A program made the translations under genes and the position numbers. DNA of 48,903 nucleotides from Candidatus Rokuibacteriota bacterium (GTDB lineage Bacteria > Methylomirabilota > Methylomirabilia > Rokubacteriales > CSP1-6): positions 1-48,903 of the forward strand of contig VGLJ01000035.1 in the NCBI GenBank assembly GCA_016866775.1, read 5' to 3'. Each line of letters starts with the position of its first letter. Position 1 is the stretch's first letter. The notes beneath the pieces were generated by a model, which searched no databases, was not told where the DNA came from, and was given only the letters and a program-made list of their open reading frames with translations. Positions 1-9,814 of the stretch are shown one piece after another.

Positions 1-18
1 CTGCTTGATGGCGTTCAT
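1..18 (-). CDS. Start of a gene running off the left edge (partial)
   Basis: Only the first codons of a possible minus-strand gene are inside the window (ATG at 18-16, reading M-N-A-I-K-Q). Two in-frame GTG codons lie just upstream at 30-25, so the true start could be there. It would follow the alcohol dehydrogenase stop by about 20 nt or less, in keeping with the tight operon spacing here. Nothing can be said about the product. Confidence 0.3.
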
Positions 19-36
19 GGCTTTCACCACGGACTG

Positions 37-1149
37 CTAGGGGACGAGCGCGGCCCGCGTGATCGCGCCCGCGTCGCGGCCGTACCACTCCGAGGCCGCG
101 AACGCGTCGTTGATCTTCTCCAGCGGGTACTTGGTGGAGATCAGCCTGTCGAACGCGAAGCGCGTGCGGTTGCGCACGAGGAAGTCGAGCGCGCGCGGGA
201 TCACCCACGGGTCGTACATGATCACGCCGACGATGCGCTTGGCGCCCCACACGAGCTGCGCCGGCTCGAGCTCGATCTTGGCGCCCCGGCTGATCGTGCC
301 GATCTCGAGGTAGGTGCCGCCGGGCCCGAGCATCTCGATGCCTTCGGGGATCACCTGCGGGAAGCCGACGAAATCGCACGCGATGTCGGCGCCGAAGCCG
401 CCGGTCAGCGTGCGCACGAGCGCCACGCGGTCCTTCCGCTCCGGGATCTCCTTCAGGTTGATCGTGTGGTCCGCGCCGAACTGCTTCGCGAGCGCGAGGC
501 GCTCCGGCACCTGGTCGACCACGATGATCGTCGCCGCTCCCATGTCCTTCGCCACCGCCGCCGCCTGCACGCCGAGGCCGCCGGCACCCTGGATGACGAT
601 GCTGCCGCCGAACCGCAGTCCCGCCTGGTGCAGGCCGAACAGCACCTGCGACAGCGCGCAGTTCACCGGCGACACCATCTCGTCGGTGAGCTCGTCCGGC
701 ACCTTGAACACGTGCCCGCCGGGCCGCAGGTAGTAGTACTCGGCGAACGCGCCGTGGAAGTGCGGGAACGTCGACGGGCCGAGCGGCCGGCCGATCTTGT
801 TCGGACACGCGGCGGGCCGATTGTCGAGACACGACGGGCAGCGGCCGCACGCGACGAAATACGAGTAGGCGATGCGATCGCCTTCGCGCAGCGCGCGCCC
901 GAGCGAGTCCGTCTTCACCTTCGCGCCGAGCTTCGCGACCGTGCCCATCATCTCGTGGCCGTAGATCCAGCCGTCGTCGGAGATCTTCAGCGGCGCGTCG
1001 CCGCGCCAGAAGTGAAGATCGGACCCGCAAATGTTCGCGAGCGACACCTTGACGAGGATCGCGTCCGGCTCGACCTCCGGGATCGGAACGTCGCGAAGCT
1101 CGAACGGCTTGCCCACGGCGTAGAAGACGGCGGCTTTGCCCGTGGCCAT
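37..1149 (-). CDS. Zinc-binding alcohol dehydrogenase (MDR family)
   Basis: A 370-residue medium-chain dehydrogenase that would oxidise an alcohol or polyol with NAD(P). The N-terminal GroES-like half has the catalytic zinc ligands (NICGSD near residue 37 and GHEMMG near 62) and the structural-zinc cysteines (CGRCPSCLDNRPAAC). The Rossmann half has a GAGGLG nucleotide loop and a VVDQ acidic end to the second strand, which favours NAD. The length is normal and the ORF is intact. It starts 11 nt after the aroA stop, last in the lysC-aroA run inside the window, and a further gene seems to follow. The substrate cannot be read from sequence; threonine, sorbitol or aromatic-alcohol dehydrogenases are all possible relatives. 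Confidence 0.9.
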   Translation of the reverse strand: MATGKAAVFYAVGKPFELRDVPIPEVEPDAILVKVSLANICGSDLHFWRGDAPLKISDDGWIYGHEMMGTVAKLGAKVKTDSLGRALREGDRIAYSYFVACGRCPSCLDNRPAACPNKIGRPLGPSTFPHFHGAFAEYYYLRPGGHVFKVPDELTDEMVSPVNCALSQVLFGLHQAGLRFGGSIVIQGAGGLGVQAAAVAKDMGAATIIVVDQVPERLALAKQFGADHTINLKEIPERKDRVALVRTLTGGFGADIACDFVGFPQVIPEGIEMLGPGGTYLEIGTISRGAKIELEPAQLVWGAKRIVGVIMYDPWVIPRALDFLVRNRTRFAFDRLISTKYPLEKINDAFAASEWYGRDAGAITRAALVP

Positions 1150-1160
1150 GACTGGCTCCT

Positions 1161-2480
1161 CTATGCGGACGTGATGACGGACTTCAGGTCGGCGAAGAAC
1201 CGCGGATACGTCTTGCCGACGCACTCGACGTCGCGGATCGTGACGCCGGGAATGCGCGTCCCGGCGACCGCGAAGCTCATCGCCATGCGGTGGTCGTCGT
1301 AGGTGTCGATCGCGGCGCTGCGGCCCGGCGCCGGCGTGATGGTGAGCGCGTCGCCCTCGACGTCGACGCCGGCGCCGAGCTTGCGGAGCTCGCGTGACAG
1401 CGCGTCGATGCGATCGGTCTCCTTCACGCGGAGCGTGCGGAGGCCGCGGATCGTCGTCCGTCCGGACGCGAACGCGCCGACCACGCCGAGCGTCTGCGCC
1501 ATGTCCGGCATGCCCGAGAGATCGACGTCGATGCCGGTGATCGCGGCCGGGCCCGTCACCGTGATGAAGTCGGTGCCGATCACCACGTCCGCGCCCATGC
1601 GCCGGAGCACGCTCGCGAATCCGACGTCGCCCTGGAGGCTCGTGTTGCCGAGCCCTTCGATCGTCACCTTCGCGCCCGGGTTGACGGCCGCCGCGGCGAG
1701 GAAGTAGCTCGCGTTGCTGGCGTCCGGCTCCACGGCGTAGCGGGTGGGCGCGTAGCGTGCGGGCGTCACGACGATCCGTCGCGGCGCGCCGGTCGCGGCG
1801 TCGGTCTCGAGCGCCGGCGTCACGCCGAAGCGCGCCATGAGCTGGAGCGTCATCGCGACGTACGGCCAGCTCGTCTGCACGCCGGTGAGCTCGACGCGCA
1901 CGCCCGCGGCCGCACAGGGCGCGGCCATGAGAACGGCCGACAGGTACTGGCTCGACACTTCGCTGCCGTACGCGATCGTGCCGCCGCGCAGTCCGCCGGC
2001 CTCGACGTGCACCGGAGGGAAGCCGTCCGCGCCCGGCTCGTGCGTGATCCGCGCGCCGAGCGTCGTCAGCAGCGCCGTCAGCGCGCCGATCGGGCGCTGG
2101 CGCATGCGCGGCACGCCGTCGAGCGTGTACCGGCCGCGGCCGAGCGCGCACATCGCCGTCAGGAAGCGGATGGTCGTGCCGCTGTTGCCGCAGAAGAGCT
2201 CCGCCCGGCTCGCCGGGATCGTGCCCGCGCGTCCCTCGATCCGCAGCGTGCCCGTGTCGGCGGCGCCCTCCGCGCGATCCGCCTCGAGCGCGAAGCCGAG
2301 GCGCTTCAGGCCGTCGAGCATCACCGCGGTGTCGTCCGCGACGAGGATGTTCGAGATCTCGCAGGGCCCGGCGGCGAGGGCGCCGAGGACGAGCGCGCGG
2401 TTGGTGAGGCTCTTCGATCCCGGCGGGGTGATGCGCGCGGCGAACGGCTGGCGGAGGGGCTCGAGCGTGAGATCACTCAT
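1161..2480 (-). CDS. aroA: 3-phosphoshikimate 1-carboxyvinyltransferase (EPSP synthase)
   Basis: This 439-residue enzyme joins shikimate-3-phosphate and phosphoenolpyruvate in the sixth step of the shikimate pathway. Visible landmarks are PPGSKSLTNRAL at the N-terminus, FCGNSGTTIRFL around residue 92, the RMRQRPI arginine segment, SSQYLSA, PDASNASYF, KETDRI and DDHRMAMS. The GNSGTT and RMRQRPI forms look like the class II (glyphosate-tolerant type) group rather than E. coli class I; that is a family inference. A GTG lies directly before the ATG, and I chose the ATG at 2480. The gene begins 16 nt after the lysC stop, so the two are probably co-transcribed, a common aspartate/aromatic pairing. 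Confidence 0.96.
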   Translation of the reverse strand: MSDLTLEPLRQPFAARITPPGSKSLTNRALVLGALAAGPCEISNILVADDTAVMLDGLKRLGFALEADRAEGAADTGTLRIEGRAGTIPASRAELFCGNSGTTIRFLTAMCALGRGRYTLDGVPRMRQRPIGALTALLTTLGARITHEPGADGFPPVHVEAGGLRGGTIAYGSEVSSQYLSAVLMAAPCAAAGVRVELTGVQTSWPYVAMTLQLMARFGVTPALETDAATGAPRRIVVTPARYAPTRYAVEPDASNASYFLAAAAVNPGAKVTIEGLGNTSLQGDVGFASVLRRMGADVVIGTDFITVTGPAAITGIDVDLSGMPDMAQTLGVVGAFASGRTTIRGLRTLRVKETDRIDALSRELRKLGAGVDVEGDALTITPAPGRSAAIDTYDDHRMAMSFAVAGTRIPGVTIRDVECVGKTYPRFFADLKSVITSA

Positions 2481-2496
2481 CACGGCCGCCCGTGTC

Positions 2497-3726
2497 TCAC
2501 CCCGCGCTGGCGCGGGCGCGTCCGACCTCGAACGTGTCGTGAAGCGCGCGCACCGCGAGCTCCGCGTACTTGTCCTCGATGACGCACGAGACCGCGATCT
2601 CCGAGGTCGAGATCATCTGGATGTTGATCCCCTCGCGCGCGAGCGTCGCGAACATGCGGGAGGCGACGCCCGAGTGGCTGCGCATGCCCACGCCCACGAT
2701 CGACACCTTCGCCACCCGCTCGTCGGAGAGCACGCCCTGCGCGCCGACCTTCGCGGACACGCCTTGCAGCGCGGTCACCGCCCGCTGGAAGTCGGCGCGC
2801 GGCACCGTGAACGACATGTCGGTGTAGCCGTCGCGGCTGATGTTCTGCACGATCATGTCGACCACGATGTTCGCTTCGGCGATCGCTCCGAACACGGTGG
2901 CTGCAATTCCCGGCCGATCAGGCACTCGGAGGATCGAGATCTTTGCCTGATTCCTCTCGTGCGTGACCCCGGTCACGACGACTTCCTCCATCCCCCTCTC
3001 CTCCCTGGTCACGAGCGTGCCGGCGTCGCGCTTGAAGGAGGAGCGCACGTGCACGGGCACGCCCCACTTCTTCGCGAACTCCACCGAGCGGCTCTGCAGC
3101 ACCTTCGCGCCCAGGCTCGCCATCTCGAGCATCTCGTCGTACGACACGCGGTCGAGCTTCTTCGCGTCGGGAACGATGTTCGGGTCCGCCGTGTACACGC
3201 CGTCGACGTCGGTGTAGATCTCGCACACGTCGGCCTTGAGGGCCGCCGCGAGCGCGACGCCCGTGAGGTCGGAGCCGCCGCGCCCGAGCGTCGCGATCTC
3301 GTCCTCCTCGGAGAGGCCCTGGAAGCCCGCGACGACCGCCACCTCGCCCGCGTCGAGCGCCTGGCGGACGCGCCACGGCTCGATCCGCGTGATGCGCGCG
3401 GTCGTGTGGGCGCTGTTCGTGCGCAGCCCCGCCTGCGGGCCCGTGAACGAGCGCGCCTTCGCCCCGAGCCGCTGGAGCGCCATCGCGAGCAGTGCCGTGG
3501 TGATCTGCTCGCCCGTCGCGAGCAGCATGTCCATCTCGCGGGGATCCGGCGAGGGCGTGATCTGCCGCGCGAGGTCCACGAGGCCGTCGGTGGTCTTGCC
3601 CATCGCCGAGACGACGACCACGACCTGGTTGCCGGCGGCGCTGTCGGCGACACGCCGCGCGACGTTCGCGATCTTCTCGGCGTCGGCGACGGACGAGCCG
3701 CCGTACTTCTGCACGATCAGCGCCAT
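2497..3726 (-). CDS. lysC: Aspartate kinase
   Basis: A 409-residue monofunctional aspartokinase that phosphorylates L-aspartate with ATP, the first committed step to lysine, threonine and methionine. It opens with the diagnostic [10 protein letters not shown], carries the kinase motifs [19 protein letters not shown] and [14 protein letters not shown], and ends in two ACT regulatory domains (about 265-340 and 345-405). Feedback inhibition by lysine and/or threonine is expected from the family. It follows the flippase-like gene by 15 nt and precedes aroA. The ATG at 3726 puts the start exactly at the conserved N-terminus. Confidence 0.97.
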   Translation of the reverse strand: MALIVQKYGGSSVADAEKIANVARRVADSAAGNQVVVVVSAMGKTTDGLVDLARQITPSPDPREMDMLLATGEQITTALLAMALQRLGAKARSFTGPQAGLRTNSAHTTARITRIEPWRVRQALDAGEVAVVAGFQGLSEEDEIATLGRGGSDLTGVALAAALKADVCEIYTDVDGVYTADPNIVPDAKKLDRVSYDEMLEMASLGAKVLQSRSVEFAKKWGVPVHVRSSFKRDAGTLVTREERGMEEVVVTGVTHERNQAKISILRVPDRPGIAATVFGAIAEANIVVDMIVQNISRDGYTDMSFTVPRADFQRAVTALQGVSAKVGAQGVLSDERVAKVSIVGVGMRSHSGVASRMFATLAREGINIQMISTSEIAVSCVIEDKYAELAVRALHDTFEVGRARASAG

Positions 3727-3741
3727 GGCTCCCGCACTCTA

Positions 3742-4809
3742 CTACGGCGGTGTCGTCTCCGTCGCCGTGACGTGCGCCGCCTCGCCGAGCGTCATGTGCT
3801 CGCGGAGCAGATAGATCCAGCCGACGATCGTGACCGGGATGAACTGGCTCGCGTGGAACGCGATCGCGTAGCCGAGCGCGGTCGTCTCCGGGACGCCGAA
3901 GATCCCCACCGCCATCACCGCCGCGAAGTGGAACACGCCGAAGTAGCCGGGCGCGGACGGGATGCTCACGCCGAGGCCGACGAAGGCGAGGACGACCCAG
4001 CCCGCGAGCGTGGGCAGCGCCAGGCCCGCGGCGCGCAGCGCCGTCCAGGCGGCGAGGGCAGGGCAGAGCCAGACGATGACGGTCACGCCGATCAGCGGCA
4101 CCAGGTGGCGTGGCGTCCTCACACCCTCGAGCCCGTGGAGGAACGTCTCGAAGATGCGGAGCGCGCGCGCCCGGAGCGCGGGCCACCGCGCGGCCAGCCG
4201 CTCGATGACGCGGCGGCAACGGTCCGGCGCCAGCGCGATGCCCGCGAGCACGGACACGCCGAGCACGTCGATGGCGAGCATCACGATGGCGGCGATCTCG
4301 ACCTGGCGCGGCACCTCCACGAAGAAGATGAGCACGCCCAGGATCAGCACGATGCAGAGGCTGTCGAGAACGCGCTCGACGATCAGCGTCGCGGCCGCGG
4401 TCCAGAACCGGCCGCCCCAGCGGCGCGAGACCACGTAGACGCGGACGACCTCGCCCGCGCGCAGCGGCAGCACGTTGTTCACCATGTAGCCGATCATCAT
4501 CGCGGGCACGAGCCCGCGCGGCTCGCTGCGGGGCGGGAAGAGGTAGCGCCAGCGCCACGCGCGCACGAAGAGGCCGATGATGCCGAGCGCCGCCGCCGCG
4601 GAGAGCCACCACCAGTTGGTCCGTGCGAGCTGCCGGCCGAGCTGGTCGAGGTCGACGGCTCGGAAGAGCCACACGAGCAGGCCGACGCTGATCGCGACGC
4701 CGATGATGATGCGGAGATGCCTCAGTATCCACGTAGCGAAACCAGTCACCAATGCGAGCAAGATCAGGGCGGCGACAACGCCAATCGCAACGAGGAACCC
4801 TGTTGTCAT
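3742..4809 (-). CDS. Lysylphosphatidylglycerol-flippase-like (YbhN/LPG_synthase_TM) membrane protein
   Basis: A 355-residue polytopic inner-membrane protein. The first half has a hydrophobic N-terminal segment (about 5-30), a second (35-50), then a run of helices. Conserved-looking pieces are GYMVNNVLPLRAGEVVRVY and the C-terminal GLGVSIPSAPGYFGVFHF, both typical of the UPF0104/LPG_synthase_TM family, whose members move lipids or glycolipid precursors across membranes. The soluble aminoacyl-transferase domain of MprF is absent. It sits between hom and lysC in the same orientation, but its function seems unrelated to theirs. The substrate is unknown. Confidence 0.85.
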   Translation of the reverse strand: MTTGFLVAIGVVAALILLALVTGFATWILRHLRIIIGVAISVGLLVWLFRAVDLDQLGRQLARTNWWWLSAAAALGIIGLFVRAWRWRYLFPPRSEPRGLVPAMMIGYMVNNVLPLRAGEVVRVYVVSRRWGGRFWTAAATLIVERVLDSLCIVLILGVLIFFVEVPRQVEIAAIVMLAIDVLGVSVLAGIALAPDRCRRVIERLAARWPALRARALRIFETFLHGLEGVRTPRHLVPLIGVTVIVWLCPALAAWTALRAAGLALPTLAGWVVLAFVGLGVSIPSAPGYFGVFHFAAVMAVGIFGVPETTALGYAIAFHASQFIPVTIVGWIYLLREHMTLGEAAHVTATETTPP

Positions 4810-4854
4810 CGGAGTCTGTTAAGAAGCGGTCGCGATGATCGGGGGGTGTTCGAG

Positions 4855-4952
4855 CGCCGGCTTTGCCGGCGCAACTCTCCTTGGGGGGAGGCAGGGAGGA
4901 GTGCGCCGAAGGCGCGCGACGACCGCCGGAAGGGGGGCGAAGCCCCCTCCGG
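4855..4952. repeat. Three successive GC-rich stem-loops after hom
   Basis: The 144 nt between hom and the flippase gene hold three short perfect stems, each with a 3-nt loop: 4855-4871 (7 bp, TTT loop), 4903-4915 (5 bp, GAA loop) and 4926-4952 (CCGGA plus GGGGGC arms, GAA loop, small bulge). The last begins 1 nt beyond the hom TAA and is the best terminator candidate for that gene, although no T-tract follows. No ORF is supported here. Confidence 0.6.
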
Positions 4953-4953
4953 G

Positions 4954-6270
4954 TTAAGCAGGGCCGCCCTCCACGCGGATCATCGTCGTGGGCGAGGCGA
5001 CGTCGGGCAGGCGATCGATGAGGCCGAGCGCGCGCCGCATGTCCCGCTCGCGCGACTCGTGGGTCATCATGACGACGGGCACCGCCTCGCGGGGGCCGCG
5101 GCCCTTCTGGATCATCGACGCGATCGAGATGTCGTGCTCGCCCAGGACCCCGGTGACGCGCGAGAGCACGCCGGGACGGTCCTGCGCCATCACGCGCAGG
5201 TAGTAGCACGTGCGCACGTCGTCCATCGGCCGGAGCGGCAGCGCGCGCGCCGCGGGCGACGGCAGCTCGAGGCCGGTCGAACGGATGTCGTGGGCCGCGC
5301 GGTGCGCGATCTCCAGGATGTCGGACCACACCGCCGACGCGGTGGGGAGCTGGCCCGCCCCGCGCCCGTAGAACATGAGGTCGCCGACGGCGTCGCCGGT
5401 GATGAACACGGCGTTGAAGACGCCGGAGACCGCGGCGAGCGGCGAGGCGGCCGGGATCATCGTCGGGTGCACGCGCGCCTCGACGCCGCCCGCTGCCGCC
5501 TTCGCGATGGCGAGCAGCTTGATGCGGTAGCCGAGCTCGCGCGCGTACTCGATGTCCTGTGCTCCGACCTTGGTGATGCCTTCCACGTGGATGTCCTTGA
5601 GATCCACGAACGTGCGGAAGGCCAGGGTCACCAGGATCTGGAGCTTGTGCGCGGAGTCGTTGCCCTCGATGTCGAACGTCGGATCGGCCTCGGCGTAGCC
5701 GTGCGCCTGCGCCTCCTTCAGCACCATGCCGAAGTCGAGGCCTTCGTCCGTCATCTTGGTGAGGATGTAGTTGCACGTGCCGTTGACGATGCCGAAGACG
5801 GACAGGATGCGGTTGGCGACGAGGCCTTCCTTCACCGAGCGAATCAGCGGGATCCCGCCCGCCACCGCGGCTTCGAACGCGAGCGTCACGCCGTTGCGGC
5901 GCGCCTCGTCGTAGAGCTCGGCGCCGTGGTGCGCGAGCAGCGCCTTGTTCGCCGTGACCACGTGCTTGCCGGCCCCGAGCGCCTTGAGGATGAAGGTGCG
6001 CGCGGGCTCGAGACCGCCGATGAGCTCGACGACGATCGCCGTCTCGGGATCGCGCACGATCTCGTCGACGGCCTTGAAGATACCGCGGCGCTTCAGCGCG
6101 TCGAGGTCGAGGCCCTCGCGAGGGGTCGTCGTGTCGAGGTCGGCGATGCCGCCGAGCTCGAGCCGGCAGCCCGCGCGCTCCTCCAGCGTCGTGCGCTGCA
6201 TCTCGAGGAGCTTGACGACGCCGGCACCGACGGTGCCGAGTCCGAGCAGGCCGAGACGGACGCGCCGCAC
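4954..6270 (-). CDS. hom: Homoserine dehydrogenase
   Basis: This 438-residue enzyme reduces aspartate-semialdehyde to homoserine, the branch to threonine and methionine. The Rossmann start reads RLGLLGLGTVGAGVV, followed by GKHVVTANKALLA (about 103-115), the substrate segment GTCNYILTKM, and GYAEADPTFDIEGNDSAHK. A C-terminal ACT domain (YLRVMAQDRPGVLSRVTGVL, about 350 onward) suggests threonine feedback. I chose the GTG at 6270, which lies 8 nt after the aminotransferase stop and puts the glycine-rich loop close to the N-terminus; no good ATG is available. The aminotransferase-hom pair is tightly coupled and presumably one transcript. Confidence 0.95.
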   Translation of the reverse strand: MRRVRLGLLGLGTVGAGVVKLLEMQRTTLEERAGCRLELGGIADLDTTTPREGLDLDALKRRGIFKAVDEIVRDPETAIVVELIGGLEPARTFILKALGAGKHVVTANKALLAHHGAELYDEARRNGVTLAFEAAVAGGIPLIRSVKEGLVANRILSVFGIVNGTCNYILTKMTDEGLDFGMVLKEAQAHGYAEADPTFDIEGNDSAHKLQILVTLAFRTFVDLKDIHVEGITKVGAQDIEYARELGYRIKLLAIAKAAAGGVEARVHPTMIPAASPLAAVSGVFNAVFITGDAVGDLMFYGRGAGQLPTASAVWSDILEIAHRAAHDIRSTGLELPSPAARALPLRPMDDVRTCYYLRVMAQDRPGVLSRVTGVLGEHDISIASMIQKGRGPREAVPVVMMTHESRERDMRRALGLIDRLPDVASPTTMIRVEGGPA

Positions 6271-6278
6271 CGCGCGAC

Positions 6279-7448
<1,170 letters not shown>

Positions 7449-7511
7449 CGCCTCTCTCCCGTCCGGCGATCTTAGCAGTTACGCAGGGTTGGCCCGGGCC
7501 CGGTTTCTGTA

Positions 7512-7540
7512 TTGACACCCCCTCAGGGCCGGTGCTACAA
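7512..7540 (+). promoter_or_regulatory. Sigma70-type promoter of the M23 peptidase gene
   Basis: A perfect TTGACA (7512-7517), a 17-nt spacer and CTACAA (7535-7540) are followed by a roughly 45-nt leader that contains a GGGGGGCCCCC palindrome and AGAGGGGG, ending at the GTG start at 7593. This is the clearest two-box promoter in the window. Confidence 0.55.
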
Positions 7541-7592
7541 CCCGCGCAAGCTTACGGCGACTACTCCACAACAGAGGGGGGCCCCCACCCGC

Positions 7593-8474
7593 GTGAGCCG
7601 CCGTAAACACTTCAGCCTGCTCGTCGTCCGCGGCGACGGCGCCCGTGTCCTCCGCGTCAACTTCCCCAAGCGCTTCATCCTCTTCGGGATCGCGGGTCTC
7701 GTCGTGTCCAGCACCGTCGTCGGCGTGCTCGTGGCGGACTGGCTGCAGCTCCGCCGTCTGACCCGCGACGCGCGACCGTACACCGCGCAGATCGCCGAAC
7801 AGCGCGGCGAGCTGGACCGCGTCCACCAGAAGATCGGCGAGATGCGCCGCGAGGTGAGCGCGTGGCGCGAGATCCACGCGCGGCTCTTCGACACGTTCGG
7901 CCCGGACACGAAGCCGGGCACGCGCGACAAGGGCATCGGCGGTCCCGCGTCGCCCGTCGACCGTGCGCCCGCTCGGCTCTCGCCGCAGGACGAGATCAAT
8001 CGGCTCGCCGACAGCATCATGGAAGAGAGTCAGAACCTGAAGGCGCTGGATGGGCTGATGGCGCGCGTCGGCAAGATGCTGGCGGTGCTGCCGTCGCGAT
8101 GGCCCGTCCGAGGCCCCGTCAACTCCGAGTTCGGGACGCGCCTCTCACCGTGGACGAAGACGCCGGAGTTCCATGCGGGCATGGACATCCGCGCCGAGCG
8201 CGGCACGCGCGTGCATGCGCCGGCGGCCGGCACCGTGAGCCACGCGGGACCACACGCGGAGTACGGCCTCACGGTGATCGTCGATCACGGGAACGACCTC
8301 CGCACCATCTACGGCCATCTCTCGAAGATCACCGTGCAGGCGGGGCAGCGCGTCGACCGCGGCGTCGAGCTCGGACTCACCGGCAACACCGGCCGGTCGT
8401 CCGGCCCGCACCTCCACTACGAGATCCTGGTGAAGGGCCGGCCGGTCAATCCGCGCGGCTATCTCTGGGACTGA
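7593..8474 (+). CDS. Membrane-anchored M23 (LytM-type) peptidase
   Basis: A 293-residue protein: a short basic N-terminus, one membrane segment (about 27-49, FILFGIAGLVVSSTVVGVLV), a helical, coiled-coil-like region (about 55-90 and 128-165), then an M23 domain from about 180. The zinc/catalytic motifs HAGMD (H-x3-D) and HLHYE are both present, so it should be an active glycyl-type endopeptidase acting on periplasmic peptidoglycan, or a divisome activator. I chose the GTG at 7593 over an ATG 81 nt upstream because that ATG overlaps the -35 box of the promoter. A hairpin right after the stop ends the gene against a convergent hydrolase. Confidence 0.92.
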   Translation: MSRRKHFSLLVVRGDGARVLRVNFPKRFILFGIAGLVVSSTVVGVLVADWLQLRRLTRDARPYTAQIAEQRGELDRVHQKIGEMRREVSAWREIHARLFDTFGPDTKPGTRDKGIGGPASPVDRAPARLSPQDEINRLADSIMEESQNLKALDGLMARVGKMLAVLPSRWPVRGPVNSEFGTRLSPWTKTPEFHAGMDIRAERGTRVHAPAAGTVSHAGPHAEYGLTVIVDHGNDLRTIYGHLSKITVQAGQRVDRGVELGLTGNTGRSSGPHLHYEILVKGRPVNPRGYLWD

Positions 8475-8479
8475 TCCGG

Positions 8480-8496
8480 AGGGGACTTCGTCCCCT
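8480..8496. terminator. Bidirectional stem-loop between convergent genes
   Basis: AGGGGAC (8480-8486), loop TTC, GTCCCCT (8490-8496). It starts 5 nt after the M23 peptidase stop and overlaps the stop codon of the opposing hydrolase, so it can serve both genes. Confidence 0.6.
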
Positions 8497-9301
8497 ACTT
8501 CTGTGAGTGCTTCGCGATGAAGTCCAACGCCAGCGCGTTGAATTCGTCGGGCTTTTCCCAGCACCACATGTGACCGGCCTCCGCGATCACGTGAAGCTCG
8601 GCGTGAGGCAGGTGCTCCGCGAGCTCACGCGAGAAGCGGGACGGGACCAGCATGTCGTCCGCGCCGCACGTGATCAGCGTCGGGCACGTGATCGCGTGCA
8701 AGCGGGAGAGCGCGTCGTGAGCGACCGTCGCCTCGCCCTGGCGGGCGAAGCCGGCCTCGCTCGGCGCGTAGGGGTACGCCGCCGCCTGGCGCATCAGCAT
8801 CTCGATCAGCTCCGGCCGCTCGGCGAACGTGCGACGGCCGAAGAGCCAGAGCGCCATCGACTGCTGCACCATCTCGCGGCCGAGCTGCGCGCGCACCTGG
8901 CGCCACGTCTGCGCCAGGATCCGCAGGTAGGGATCGGCGCGGCCCGCGGTCGAGTGGAGCTGGAGGCTCCACACGCGCCGCGGATCCGCGAGCGCGAGCT
9001 CCTGCGCGATCATCCCGCCGAGCGAGAGGCCGACGACGTGCGCGGCGTCGATCCCGAGGTGATCGAGCAGCGCCAGCACGTCGTCCGCCATCACGCGCGT
9101 CGTGTACGCCACGTCGGGCGCGCTGCTGCGACCGGAGCCGCGGTTGTCGAGCGCGATCGTGTGATGCCGCGCGCGGAACGCGGGGAACTGGAGCCCCCAC
9201 GACAGGTGATCGCCGCCGAACCCCGCGAGCAGGACGACGGGCGTGCCGTGCCCCGCCGCGATGTAGTGCAGGTCGATGCCGTTGACGGAAACGCTCGGCA
9301 T
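8495..9301 (-). CDS. Alpha/beta-fold hydrolase
   Basis: A 268-residue hydrolase. The oxyanion region GFGGDHLSW, the DNRGSGRS turn and the nucleophile elbow GLSLGG are clear; the acid Asp lies in ITCGADDMLVP and the catalytic His in EAGHMWCWEKP. Together these resemble the 3-oxoadipate enol-lactonase (PcaD)/haloperoxidase-like group, but the substrate is not determinable. The ORF extends upstream through the TerB-like gene; the ATG at 9301 gives the normal start (MPSVSVNGIDLHYI). It is the last gene of a six-gene operon and ends in the shared hairpin at 8480-8496. Confidence 0.9.
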   Translation of the reverse strand: MPSVSVNGIDLHYIAAGHGTPVVLLAGFGGDHLSWGLQFPAFRARHHTIALDNRGSGRSSAPDVAYTTRVMADDVLALLDHLGIDAAHVVGLSLGGMIAQELALADPRRVWSLQLHSTAGRADPYLRILAQTWRQVRAQLGREMVQQSMALWLFGRRTFAERPELIEMLMRQAAAYPYAPSEAGFARQGEATVAHDALSRLHAITCPTLITCGADDMLVPSRFSRELAEHLPHAELHVIAEAGHMWCWEKPDEFNALALDFIAKHSQK

Positions 9302-9312
9302 GCGTCGGGTCG

Positions 9313-9786
9313 CTAGCGCGGGCCGCCGAGGGCCGCGAGGATCGCCAGGAAACGCTCCTTCTCGCGCCGGCAGAAGCGCTCGCGCACGCCGTACGGATAC
9401 TCGGACACGGCGGCGGCGCCGATGTCGAGGCACCACTCGAGGATCGTCTGCCGTCCCCGGCGGTTCGCGCTCGCGTCCGAGGTCGCGAGGCGCACGGGCG
9501 CGATCTTTTCCGCGCGCGCCGTGAGCAGCGCCTCCGAGGGGCGCGAGGCGAGGAAGCGGCGCAGGAACTCGATCCCTTCCTCGTGCGTCAGGACCCGAGT
9601 GCCGGCCAGCTCGTTGATCGCGTCGACGTGCTGCCGCACGAAGTCGTGGAGCAGCTCCACCTCGACCGACTCGGCGCGCCCGTCGGCCCAGAGCATGTCG
9701 ATGAGCGGGATGACGTCGATCAGATAGAGGCGCCCGCCGCTGATCCCGTGCTCGGCCAGCGCCTCGACGGCCTCCGCCCTGCTCAT
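9313..9786 (-). CDS. Hypothetical protein, TerB-like helical domain
   Basis: A 157-residue, mostly helical cytoplasmic protein with no signal peptide or membrane segment. The stretch YLIDVIPLIDMLWADGRAE (about 21-40) recalls the acidic AW-ADG core of TerB/DUF533-like helical domains, which is the only basis for the name. It is spaced 11 nt from the following hydrolase gene and 28 nt from dppF, so it is probably co-transcribed. Its role is unknown. Confidence 0.7.
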   Translation of the reverse strand: MSRAEAVEALAEHGISGGRLYLIDVIPLIDMLWADGRAESVEVELLHDFVRQHVDAINELAGTRVLTHEEGIEFLRRFLASRPSEALLTARAEKIAPVRLATSDASANRRGRQTILEWCLDIGAAAVSEYPYGVRERFCRREKERFLAILAALGGPR

Positions 9787-9814
9787 CGCCCGCGGCTGGC
9801 GCGGCCGCGGCGCC

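Noticed and set aside
7512-7592. ATG at 7512 as the start of the M23 peptidase
   Set aside because: This ATG overlaps the TTGACA of the likely promoter, and the additional 27 residues have no conserved character; GTG 7593 is better placed.
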